64,000 nucleotides of DNA, from the NCBI GenBank assembly GCA_027067965.1, contig JAMOUV010000007.1, positions 119,332 to 183,331 of the forward strand. The letters run 5' to 3'. This document shows, piece after piece, positions 16,465 through 24,595 of this stretch (its first letter is position 1; each line of letters opens with the position of its first letter). Made by a program: the position numbers and the translations under genes. This DNA comes from Flavobacteriales bacterium. GTDB lineage: Bacteria; Bacteroidota; Bacteroidia; Flavobacteriales; Flavobacteriaceae. The notes under the pieces are model-generated. The model saw only the letters and a program-made list of their open reading frames with translations. It was not told the DNA's origin and did not search any database.

Positions 16465-18960
16465 ATGAGTATCTTGCGCAAAGAAAACATCATTTTTGTT
16501 TTTCTTACCTTATTCTTTCCGTTTCAAATTCTTCTGTCGCAAACCAAAGTGGGGGGCGTGATTTTGAACGAACACGGAGAGCCCATGGCGTTTGTCAATA
16601 TTGTTTTTACGGGCACGGTCAAAGGAACCATTTCGGATGAAGAAGGTAAATTCTATCTACAATCCGACCAAACCTATTCGAGCATCACGGTGGCTTTTCT
16701 CGGCTACAAAACACGCATAATCAAAATCAAACCGCGCGACTTGAATTTGGTGATTCGAATGGAGCCGGATACCGAAACTTTAAACGAAGTAACCATCGTA
16801 GCTGGAAAACCCAAAAACAAAAATAATCCGGCTATTGAATTACTGAAAAAAGTATGGAAAAGAAAAAGATATACCGGACTAAAAAATTTTGATTATTACG
16901 AATACGATAAATATGAAAAAATCGAATTTGATATTTATAAAGTGGATAGTTCCTTGATTCGAAGCAGATTATTAAAGGGAGTGGAATTTATCTTCGATTA
17001 TTTGGACACTTCGCGAGTAACCGGAAAATCTTTTTTGCCTGTTTTTATCAACGAGGCATTATATAAAGTGTATGGAAAAAATACGCCTCCCGCTAAAATC
17101 CGGGAAGATTTGATTGCCCACAAGGCCTCGGGCGTGAAAAACAATGAATTTGTGAACCTGTACATTAAGGATTTGTATTTTCAATATGATATTTATAAAA
17201 ATTTCATTCCGGTTTTCGGAAAAGATTTCGTAAGTCCCTTATCCAAATTCGGCCCTTCCACCTATTATTATGTCCTTACGGATACGGCTGTAATAGACGG
17301 AAAAACTTCTTATAATATTACTTTTTATCCGCGCCGCAAACGCGACCTGGCATTTAAAGGCGACATGTGGATTGCCGACAGCATATACTCGGTTGTTCGA
17401 ATTAACATGTACGTAAGCAAATCGGCCAATATAAATTGGATTAAAGATTTTTATCTTGAACAATACTATACGCTTTATCACGATAGCATTATGCTCTTGC
17501 AAAAAGATTATGTGATGACGGAAATGGGAATGGAAAAACTAAAAGATGCGCCCGATTTATTGGTTAAGAAATCTACTTATTATTCCCATTATATTTTAAA
17601 TCAACCCCATCCTTATCCTTTTTATACGAAGGAAAAAAATATCTACGACAAAGAAATATATGTAAAACCCGATACTTTCTGGCAACAAACCCGGCCGGAA
17701 AAACTTAATGCCAACGAAAAAGGCATCTATCGCATGTTGGATTCCCTTCAACAAACACCCAAATTCCGGCGTATTCAGGATTTGGCTTCCATTATCGGTT
17801 CGGGATATGCTTATGTGAAATATTTTGATTACGGACCTGTCTTTTCCACTCTTGGTTATAACGATGTGGAAGGGATACGTTTGCGAATTGGTGGCAGAAC
17901 CTACTTCGAAACCAATGATTTATGGCGAATAGAAGGATATGTGGCATACGGTTTTAAAGACAAACGATTCAAATACGGAATAAGCGGTAAAGCCCTTTTA
18001 AAACCGGAAAAACGATTGATGATCAGTGCAGGATACCGCAAAGATGTGGAGCAAACCGGCGTGTCGCTTACTATGATTGAAGATGATATTTTGAGCCGGA
18101 GTTTCGCCTCTTCCTCCATTTTTGCAACAGGCGATAAAAATAAATTAACGCAAGTGGAAATTAGCGATTTAAGTATTTCAATCGAACCGGTTAAAAATTT
18201 TGAAATAAAAACCGGATTCAATTACAAAATTTTAAGTTCCGCCCATCCCGGTTTTTCATTGGCTTATAAAGCCGGGGACAATCAAATTCATGAAAAAATC
18301 CGTCAGCCGGAAATATTTTTACAAATCAAAACAACGCCCGGCCGCAAAACCGCCGGTTATGGCGTTAAACGTTACGATGTAAATAGCGACTATCCGGTCG
18401 TGTTATTCAGATATTCTCACGGCTTTGCCGCACATATCACCGAAGCGTTCGATTACAATAAAATACAATTATATATCGATAAAAAATTTTCAATAGGAAT
18501 AGTTGGAAATTTGACTTTCCGCTTCGAGACGGGAAAAACTTTCGGACGAATCCCGCTGGCTTTACTGAATGTAGTTCCCGGCAATCAATCTTTTTTCTAT
18601 GTGGATAATTCCTTCCAATTATTGAATTATTACGAATTTATAACCGACTCGTATATTTCGCTGCGGTTAAAGCATAATTTCGGCGGAAGAATTTTTTCAA
18701 AAATCCCTTTATTAAAACAAACCAAATGGCGCGAGTTGATTTTTTTTAATGGAATTGCCGGAAAAATATCCGAAGAAAATAAATTAATCAATGCATCGGG
18801 AATTCCTTATTTGGCACCGGAAAAACCTTATTTTGAATATGGTGTTGGAATCACTAACATCATGAAATTTTTGGAATTCGATGCTTTTTGGCGTGGGAAT
18901 TATTTTAATCCTAACGCCCAAAACTTTTTTATTAAAATGAATTTTACGATTGAATTTTGA
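16465..18960 (+). CDS. DUF5686 outer-membrane protein with carboxypeptidase-like regulatory domain
   Basis: The 831-residue protein has a signal peptide ending about residue 25 (FQILLSQ). Then follows a carboxypeptidase D regulatory-like Ig fold (about 28-105; VGGVILNEHGEPMAFVNIVF, ISDEEGKFYLQS), as in TonB-dependent receptors. The rest matches DUF5686 and should form an outer-membrane beta-barrel: alternating aromatic strands and a C-terminal phenylalanine (NFTIEF). There is no TonB plug domain. Such proteins are abundant in Bacteroidota and their role is unknown. It diverges from the DUF177 operon and converges with a TPM gene 3 bases away. Confidence 0.82.
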   Translation: MSILRKENIIFVFLTLFFPFQILLSQTKVGGVILNEHGEPMAFVNIVFTGTVKGTISDEEGKFYLQSDQTYSSITVAFLGYKTRIIKIKPRDLNLVIRMEPDTETLNEVTIVAGKPKNKNNPAIELLKKVWKRKRYTGLKNFDYYEYDKYEKIEFDIYKVDSSLIRSRLLKGVEFIFDYLDTSRVTGKSFLPVFINEALYKVYGKNTPPAKIREDLIAHKASGVKNNEFVNLYIKDLYFQYDIYKNFIPVFGKDFVSPLSKFGPSTYYYVLTDTAVIDGKTSYNITFYPRRKRDLAFKGDMWIADSIYSVVRINMYVSKSANINWIKDFYLEQYYTLYHDSIMLLQKDYVMTEMGMEKLKDAPDLLVKKSTYYSHYILNQPHPYPFYTKEKNIYDKEIYVKPDTFWQQTRPEKLNANEKGIYRMLDSLQQTPKFRRIQDLASIIGSGYAYVKYFDYGPVFSTLGYNDVEGIRLRIGGRTYFETNDLWRIEGYVAYGFKDKRFKYGISGKALLKPEKRLMISAGYRKDVEQTGVSLTMIEDDILSRSFASSSIFATGDKNKLTQVEISDLSISIEPVKNFEIKTGFNYKILSSAHPGFSLAYKAGDNQIHEKIRQPEIFLQIKTTPGRKTAGYGVKRYDVNSDYPVVLFRYSHGFAAHITEAFDYNKIQLYIDKKFSIGIVGNLTFRFETGKTFGRIPLALLNVVPGNQSFFYVDNSFQLLNYYEFITDSYISLRLKHNFGGRIFSKIPLLKQTKWRELIFFNGIAGKISEENKLINASGIPYLAPEKPYFEYGVGITNIMKFLEFDAFWRGNYFNPNAQNFFIKMNFTIEF

Positions 18961-18963
18961 TAT

Positions 18964-19755
18964 TTACCAACTTCCCGACGCTCCGCCGCCACCAAAGCCG
19001 CCACCGCCGAAGCCGCCGCTAAAACCTCCGCCCCCGCCGAATCCACCGCCAAAACCGCCCGAGCCGGAACTTCCGCCCCATATAATCGGGCCACCCGGAT
19101 AATCGATCGTATAACCTCGACCGCCCGAACTTCCGTGAGACGACCTGCTCAAAAGCCAAATCACAAAAAAGATAATCAATAAAATAATCAGAATGGTCCA
19201 AAAATCCACTTCCTGTGCTTGAGGTTCGGCCCGGAAAGTACCGGTCAATACTTTAAAAATAGCATCCGTGCCCGCATTTAGCCCGCCGAAATAGTCGCCT
19301 TGTCTGAAATAAGGAATCATATAGTTTTCAATAAGCCGGCGCGAAAGTGCATCGGTCAACCGACTCTCCACTCCGTAGCCCGTACTAATGGCCACTTTGC
19401 GTTCATTTGGAGCTACCAAAATAAAAATTCCATTATCTTTGCCTTCCTGACCGATTCCCCATTTATGGGCCCATTCCGCGGCAAAGAGATTAATATCGTG
19501 ACCTTTCAATTCCGGAACCGTGGCAATTACAATTTGGGTAGAAGTGGTATCACTGTAACGAATCAGTTTTTCTTCCAAAAATTTTTCCTGATCATCGGGA
19601 ATAATATTGGCATAATCGTAAACCGAGGTTTGAAATTGAGGAACGGCCGGCAATCCGTCTTCGTCCCATATCAACTGGGTTTGGGAAAACAAGGGGAGCA
19701 TTCCCCATAAAAATAAAATACCGAGCAGATATAATTTATTCGTAAGAAATTTCAT
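18964..19755 (-). CDS. TPM-domain membrane protein with glycine-rich tail
   Basis: The 263-residue protein has a signal peptide (to about residue 25), a TPM domain (about 35-170; VYDYANIIPDDQEKFLEE, IVIATVPELKGHDINLFA, GKDNGIFILVAPNERKVAI), one transmembrane helix (about 187-203) and a Gly/Ser tail rich in GGGFGGG. This is the YgcG layout. TPM domains are found in membrane-associated proteins and in the chloroplast TLP18.3 phosphatase, but the bacterial activity is poorly defined. The start overlaps the end of the second TPM gene by 20 bases, so they are coupled. The usual lemA partner is not here. Confidence 0.85.
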   Translation of the reverse strand: MKFLTNKLYLLGILFLWGMLPLFSQTQLIWDEDGLPAVPQFQTSVYDYANIIPDDQEKFLEEKLIRYSDTTSTQIVIATVPELKGHDINLFAAEWAHKWGIGQEGKDNGIFILVAPNERKVAISTGYGVESRLTDALSRRLIENYMIPYFRQGDYFGGLNAGTDAIFKVLTGTFRAEPQAQEVDFWTILIILLIIFFVIWLLSRSSHGSSGGRGYTIDYPGGPIIWGGSSGSGGFGGGFGGGGGFSGGFGGGGFGGGGASGSW

Positions 19756-20176
19756 CGGGCAATTCGTTTATGTCGTCTTTTTGGTAAGGGAAATATTTTT
19801 TCAATTGCGCTCCTATTTCGGCAATGGCTTCCACCAATCCGCCGGTGTAGTCGCCTCGTTTGAAATAATCCTGTAAGATTCCCGTGATTTTTTCCCAGAA
19901 ATCTTTTCCCACTTTTTCATGTATTCCCTTATCGCCAATTACTGCAAATTGTTTTTTGTCGATATCAATATATATTAACACCCCGTTACGCAATGCCGTT
20001 TTTGTCATACCTATTTTTTCAAAAGTTTCAACCGCATTATTGTACACATCGGCCTTGCCCCTGCGGTGCAAATGCACTCGAATCTCACCGGACGTATTTT
20101 TTTCGGCCTCGGCTATGGCTTTTAATATCCGGATTTCGTCTTCATCGGAAATGAATTTTCTAAAATCGGGGTGCAT
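19736..20176 (-). CDS. TPM-domain protein, short form
   Basis: The 146-residue protein is one TPM domain without signal peptide (SGEIRVHLHRRGKADVYNNA; NGVLIYIDIDKKQFAVIGDKG; a YFKRGDYTGGLVEAI segment that matches FRQGDYFGGLNAG in its neighbour). It is likely cytoplasmic or peripherally attached and may work with the membrane-bound TPM protein encoded immediately downstream. In many Bacteroidota genomes this pair follows lemA; here the gene is first in its unit. Confidence 0.82.
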   Translation of the reverse strand: MHPDFRKFISDEDEIRILKAIAEAEKNTSGEIRVHLHRRGKADVYNNAVETFEKIGMTKTALRNGVLIYIDIDKKQFAVIGDKGIHEKVGKDFWEKITGILQDYFKRGDYTGGLVEAIAEIGAQLKKYFPYQKDDINELPDEISYE

Positions 20177-20264
20177 AAATTTCGATTAATTTTATTGCAA
20201 AATACGAAAATGGACGGACTTTGAAATATTTATAAAGCCGGAGTTAAATCGAACGGAATTTTGC

Positions 20265-20280
20265 GTAGTAAAATTACTAC
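20265..20280. promoter_or_regulatory. inverted repeat upstream of nifJ, possible operator
   Basis: GTAGTAA at 20265-20271 and TTACTAC at 20274-20280 form 7-bp perfect arms with a 2-base spacer. The repeat lies in the gap between the divergent TPM and nifJ genes, about 110 bases before the nifJ -33 element. The size and symmetry suit a dimeric regulator, but its target gene is unknown. Confidence 0.35.
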
Positions 20281-20390
20281 TTTGCTTTGCTATTATGTCA
20301 TCAAATTATTTCATCAAGCAAATTCAATTAAAAAATAGCCGAATATACATGCCATATAATTGTATTGCAAAATATCTGTATAAAATCATA

Positions 20391-20420
20391 TTGGTTTGGA
20401 ATAATTATTTACTACATTTG
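20391..20420 (+). promoter_or_regulatory. promoter for nifJ
   Basis: TTG at 20391-20393 and TACATTTG at 20413-20420 are separated by 19 bases, a good fit to the Bacteroidota -33/-7 pattern. The nifJ ATG is 25 bases further on. Confidence 0.6.
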
Positions 20421-20445
20421 TAATTCGGACTAAAACGAAATAATT

Positions 20446-23400
20446 ATGAAAAACCATAACTTTCCAAAATTTATAGGTGACGGAAATGAAGCGGTTGCCC
20501 GCGTTGCACATAAAATTAATGAAGTATGTGCCATTTATCCGATTACACCTTCTTCCCCGATGGGAGAACATGCCGATGCGTTGAGCGCAAAGGGAAATAA
20601 AAACATTTGGGGTCAAGTGCCGCGAATCATTGAAATGCAAAGCGAAGGCGGTGCGGCAGGAGCGGTTCACGGCTCTTTGCAAGGAGGCGCATTGACCACC
20701 ACTTTTACGGCATCACAAGGACTGCTTCTGATGATTCCGAATATGTACAAAATTGCCGGAGAATTATTACCGACTGTTTTCCATATTGCCGCTCGAACGG
20801 TGGCCACCCATGCATTGTCTATTTTCGGTGACCATTCCGATGTGATGGCCACGCGGCAAACCGGATGGGGCATGCTCTTCGGCGGTTCGGTTCAAGAAGC
20901 CCAAGACTTTGCCCTTTTGGCACAAGTGGCATCTCTGCGTTCGCGCGTACCGTTTTTGAATGTTTTCGACGGATTCCGCACATCGCATGAAATTCAAAAA
21001 ATCGATGCCATTACCGATGATATTTACAAAGAAATGATGCCCGAAGATGATATTTTGGCTTTCAAACAACGTGCCTTGGATCCGGATGCACCCAAATTGA
21101 GAGGTTCTTCGCAAAATCCGGATGTATTTTTCCAAAACCGCGAACGGGCCAATCCGTTTTACTTGGAAGTACCGCGAATTGTACAGGAGACATTCGATAA
21201 ATTTTACCAATTGACCGGCCGGCGCTATAATTTATTCGACTATGTAGGCGATCCGGATGCCGAACGAATTGTCATTTTAATGGGTTCCGGAGCGGGAGCC
21301 GTAAGAGAAACGGTGGATGAACTTAACAAACGAGGCGAAAAGGTCGGCGCGATTATCGTTCGCTTATATCGCCCCTTCTCTGTTAAAGATTTTATCGATG
21401 CCATACCCGAATCGGTGAAACATATTGCCGTACTGGATCGTACCAAAGAATCCGGCGCTATCGGCGAACCGCTCTATATGGATGTGGTAAATGCATTCGT
21501 GGAATCGGGTCGTGCCATGCCAAGAATCATCGGCGGGCGCTACGGACTCTCTTCCAAAGAATTTAATCCGCCTATGGTCAAAGCCGTATTTGACGAATTA
21601 AAAAAGGAAAAGCCCAAAAATCACTTTACCGTCGGTATTATCGACGACGTAACGCATACCAGTTTGGATGTGGATTATTCATTTAAGGTAAATCCCAATA
21701 CCAAAAATTTCCTGTTCTACGGACTCGGATCCGACGGAACCGTAAGTGCCAACAAGAATTCGATTAAAATCATCGGCGATACGACCGACAATTACGTACA
21801 AGGATATTTTGTATATGATTCCAAAAAGGCGGGTGCACGTACCATTTCACATTTGCGTTTCGGCCCCGACCCCATTTATTCCACTTACTTGATTGACGAG
21901 GCGGAATTCGTTGCCGTCCATCAATTCGATTTTATTCAAAAATTCAATTTTGCCGAAAAAGCCAAAAAAGGAGGCGTTTTCTTGCTTAATTCACCTTTCG
22001 ATAAAGACAAAATTTGGGACAATTTGCCAAAGAAAGTCCAAGAAACCATATTAAACAAAGAATTGCAATTTTACGTAATCGATGCCTCGAAAGTGGCCTA
22101 CGAAGCCAAATTGGGACGCCGTATCAATACGGTTCTTCAAACGGCATTCTTTGCCATTTCGGGCATATTACCCCAAGACGAAGCCATCAAACGAATCAAA
22201 GACGCCATTGTAAAATCCTATTCACATAAAGGCGACCATATTGTTCAAATGAACTTTAATGCGGTGGATACGGCTTTGAAATTTTTGCAAAAAGTTGATT
22301 ATCCTAATAAAATTACCAGCAATCGTGAAATGGAACCCGTGATGGATCCGCGGGCACCGGAATATGTCAAAAACGTGCTGGGTAAAATTTATGCCGGCGA
22401 AGGCGACAGTTTGCCCGTGAGTGCTTTTGAACCCGACGGTACTTTCCCTACCGGTACCGCCAAATTCGAACGTCAAAATATTGCCGATTTCGTACCCGTT
22501 TGGGACGACCCTGTCTTGTGTACACAATGTAATAAGTGTGTGGATATTTGTCCGCATGCCGCCATTCGAGCCAAATTGGTAAGCGAAGAAGACTTGAAAG
22601 ACGCCCCGGAAGGATTCCGCAGTGTGCCGGTTAAAGGACGTTACGAAGGCGTGGATACCTATTTGTTACAAGTAGATCCGGTGCATTGTACGGGCTGTAT
22701 GCTTTGTGTAGCCGTTTGTCCTGCCGAAAGCAAAGAAATAGAAGGATTCAAATCCATTAATATGCATCCTCGACTCGATGTACAGGAAAAAGAAGAAGCA
22801 TATTGGGAATTTTTCGACAAAATGCCTTGGTATGACCGTAAGAAATTGAAATTAACCACGGTAAAGAACGTACAATTCCTTCAACCTTTGTTTGAATATT
22901 CGGGCGCATGTCCCGGATGCGGCGAAACGCCTTATATCAAAACCGTGACGCAACTCTACGGCGACAGCAGTTTGATTGCCAATGCCACCGGATGTTCGTC
23001 TATCTATGGAGGAAACCTGCCTACCACCCCTTATACCCAAAACGAAATGGGTATGGGACCCGCATGGGCTAATTCCTTATTTGAAGACAATGCCGAATAC
23101 GGATTGGGTATGCGGTTGGCTTTGAATGCCAAACAAAAAGAAGCATTCCAATTATTAAACGATTTGGAAGATATTATTGGCACCGATTTGGTAAATGCCA
23201 TTATTAACAATACCGAATCCACCGAAGAAGAAAAAGAACAACAAATCCAAAATATAAAAGCCGTACGGGCGGCCTTGGAAGGCATGACCGACCCCAAAGC
23301 CCGGCGCTTGCGAGTATTGGCGGATTATTTGCGAAAAAAATATATATGGATTATTGGTGGAGACGGCTGGGCTTATGATATCGGATACGGCGGTTTGGAC

Positions 23401-23973
23401 CATGCTTTGGCATCCGGAGAAGATATTAATATCTTGGTATTGGATACGGAAGTGTATTCCAACACCGGTGGACAAGCATCCAAAGCCACTCCTTTGGGAG
23501 CAGCAGCTAAATTTGCCATTTCCGGTAAAGCCACTCCCAAAAAAGATTTGGCCCTGCAAGCCATTGCTTACGGTAACGTATATGTGGCTCAAATTGCCAT
23601 GGGTGCCAAAGAGCAACAAGCACTCCGCGCCATTAAAGAAGCGGCGGAATATCCCGGCCCAGCTTTGATAATCGGCTATTCCCACTGTATCGAACACGGA
23701 TACGGCATGGAAGACGGTGCTTATCATCAAGAACTCGCGGTAAAATCGGGATATTGGCCATTGTTCCGTTACAATCCGGCCAAACCTGCAGGCAAGCGTT
23801 TCTCCTTGGACAGCAAAGCCCCGGAAATTCCGGTGAAAGAATTTATGTACAAGGAAGCCCGTTTTGCCCGATTGGTTAAACAAAACCCCGAAAATGCGCA
23901 AAAACTTCTTGAAATGGCTCAAGAAGAAATTGACGCGCGATGGGAACGTTTGAAAATCTTTTCCAATTTATAA
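20446..23973 (+). CDS. nifJ: pyruvate:ferredoxin (flavodoxin) oxidoreductase, single-chain
   Basis: This 1175-residue enzyme oxidises pyruvate and CoA to acetyl-CoA and CO2 while reducing ferredoxin or flavodoxin. The ferredoxin-like insert has C692, C695, C698, C702 and C748, C751, C754, C758 for two [4Fe-4S] clusters. The proximal cluster ligands appear as C822, C825, C850 and C1081, each offset by 10 from the Desulfocurvibacter africanus enzyme. The thiamine site has GDG at 972-974 and NTGGQASK. The N-terminal YPITPSSPMGEHAD is also typical. The protein is about 57 residues shorter than the D. africanus enzyme, so the oxygen-protective C-terminal extension is probably missing. It has its own promoter and terminator. 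Confidence 0.97.
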   Translation: MKNHNFPKFIGDGNEAVARVAHKINEVCAIYPITPSSPMGEHADALSAKGNKNIWGQVPRIIEMQSEGGAAGAVHGSLQGGALTTTFTASQGLLLMIPNMYKIAGELLPTVFHIAARTVATHALSIFGDHSDVMATRQTGWGMLFGGSVQEAQDFALLAQVASLRSRVPFLNVFDGFRTSHEIQKIDAITDDIYKEMMPEDDILAFKQRALDPDAPKLRGSSQNPDVFFQNRERANPFYLEVPRIVQETFDKFYQLTGRRYNLFDYVGDPDAERIVILMGSGAGAVRETVDELNKRGEKVGAIIVRLYRPFSVKDFIDAIPESVKHIAVLDRTKESGAIGEPLYMDVVNAFVESGRAMPRIIGGRYGLSSKEFNPPMVKAVFDELKKEKPKNHFTVGIIDDVTHTSLDVDYSFKVNPNTKNFLFYGLGSDGTVSANKNSIKIIGDTTDNYVQGYFVYDSKKAGARTISHLRFGPDPIYSTYLIDEAEFVAVHQFDFIQKFNFAEKAKKGGVFLLNSPFDKDKIWDNLPKKVQETILNKELQFYVIDASKVAYEAKLGRRINTVLQTAFFAISGILPQDEAIKRIKDAIVKSYSHKGDHIVQMNFNAVDTALKFLQKVDYPNKITSNREMEPVMDPRAPEYVKNVLGKIYAGEGDSLPVSAFEPDGTFPTGTAKFERQNIADFVPVWDDPVLCTQCNKCVDICPHAAIRAKLVSEEDLKDAPEGFRSVPVKGRYEGVDTYLLQVDPVHCTGCMLCVAVCPAESKEIEGFKSINMHPRLDVQEKEEAYWEFFDKMPWYDRKKLKLTTVKNVQFLQPLFEYSGACPGCGETPYIKTVTQLYGDSSLIANATGCSSIYGGNLPTTPYTQNEMGMGPAWANSLFEDNAEYGLGMRLALNAKQKEAFQLLNDLEDIIGTDLVNAIINNTESTEEEKEQQIQNIKAVRAALEGMTDPKARRLRVLADYLRKKYIWIIGGDGWAYDIGYGGLDHALASGEDINILVLDTEVYSNTGGQASKATPLGAAAKFAISGKATPKKDLALQAIAYGNVYVAQIAMGAKEQQALRAIKEAAEYPGPALIIGYSHCIEHGYGMEDGAYHQELAVKSGYWPLFRYNPAKPAGKRFSLDSKAPEIPVKEFMYKEARFARLVKQNPENAQKLLEMAQEEIDARWERLKIFSNL

Positions 23974-23993
23974 TGTAAAAGATAAGCGCAATA

Positions 23994-24026
23994 AAAAAGC
24001 CCGGCGGATTCTCCGCCGGGCTTTTG
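23994..24026. terminator. bidirectional terminator between nifJ and the DUF1931 gene
   Basis: AGCCCGGCGGA (23998-24008) and TCCGCCGGGCT (24012-24022) form a perfect 11-bp GC-rich stem, with T on the nifJ side and a complementary A/T flank on the other strand. Confidence 0.88.
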
Positions 24027-24043
24027 CTTTTAGCATAAGTGGC

Positions 24044-24493
24044 TTACAATAATGTTTTGAAAATATCCGTCACCCGGTCCCATTCGTCGGTTTGCGGATT
24101 TTTAACTTTCGGGTTGATAACCTTCATACTTTTAATCAAAGCGATGGTTAATCCGCCCGCAATATTGGGCAATTCTTTTTCAATTCCTTCACCGATGGCC
24201 AAAGGTAACGGCGGCAGTCCGGCAATGGTATCGAGAATTTCGGAAAGTTCCAATTCTTCATCATATTGTTTGAATTCTTCGATATTGGCTTCCAAACCTT
24301 GGGTAATGGGCAAATCGTCATACCAAAGCACATCCCGGCCGTTTATTTTGGCTCGTTTCATTCCCGTTTCAAGCAAACGGTAAATCCAATTATTAATAAA
24401 ATTATTCAATCGGACTATGTCGTTTTTATCCACGTCCATACTTCCGGCTCTGCGGAAAAGTTTTTCAAATTTTTTTACTCCTGCAATTTTCAT
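24044..24493 (-). CDS. DUF1931 doublet histone-fold protein
   Basis: The 149-residue protein resembles DUF1931, whose Aquifex aeolicus member (Aq_328) was shown to contain two histone folds in one chain. The first fold covers about residues 1-65 (FEKLFRRAGSMDVDKNDIVR; then GRDVLWYDDLPITQG, the classic histone loop-2 style RDV..DLP). The second covers about 80-149 (LPPLPLAIGEGIEKELPNIA; KNPQTDEWDRVTDIF). By hand count it has about 21 Lys/Arg against 25 Asp/Glu, so it is slightly acidic. DNA wrapping is therefore not assured. It is convergent with nifJ and divergent from folK, and has no operon partner. Fold assignment is likely, function unknown. Confidence 0.8.
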   Translation of the reverse strand: MKIAGVKKFEKLFRRAGSMDVDKNDIVRLNNFINNWIYRLLETGMKRAKINGRDVLWYDDLPITQGLEANIEEFKQYDEELELSEILDTIAGLPPLPLAIGEGIEKELPNIAGGLTIALIKSMKVINPKVKNPQTDEWDRVTDIFKTLL

Positions 24494-24570
24494 AATGATT
24501 CTATTTTTTTACTGGCATCACATCAAAAGTTATACCTGCAAATTATTTATGACAAAGTGGCGGGAAATTA

Positions 24571-24578
24571 TATTTTTG
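24571..24578 (+). promoter_or_regulatory. putative -7 box for the folK-tsaB-tatD unit
   Basis: TATTTTTG matches TAnnTTTG and lies 17 bases before the ATG at 24596. Confidence 0.45.
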
Positions 24579-24595
24579 CAATGTGAAATAGTATA

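Noticed and set aside
19000..19080. Repetitive glycine-codon stretch that looks like a tandem repeat or CRISPR-like DNA
   Set aside because: It is the Gly-rich C-terminal tail of the TPM protein; there are no regular spacers.
23155..23922. 255-residue open frame on the - strand
   Set aside because: Antisense to nifJ, whose thiamine and cluster motifs are intact there.
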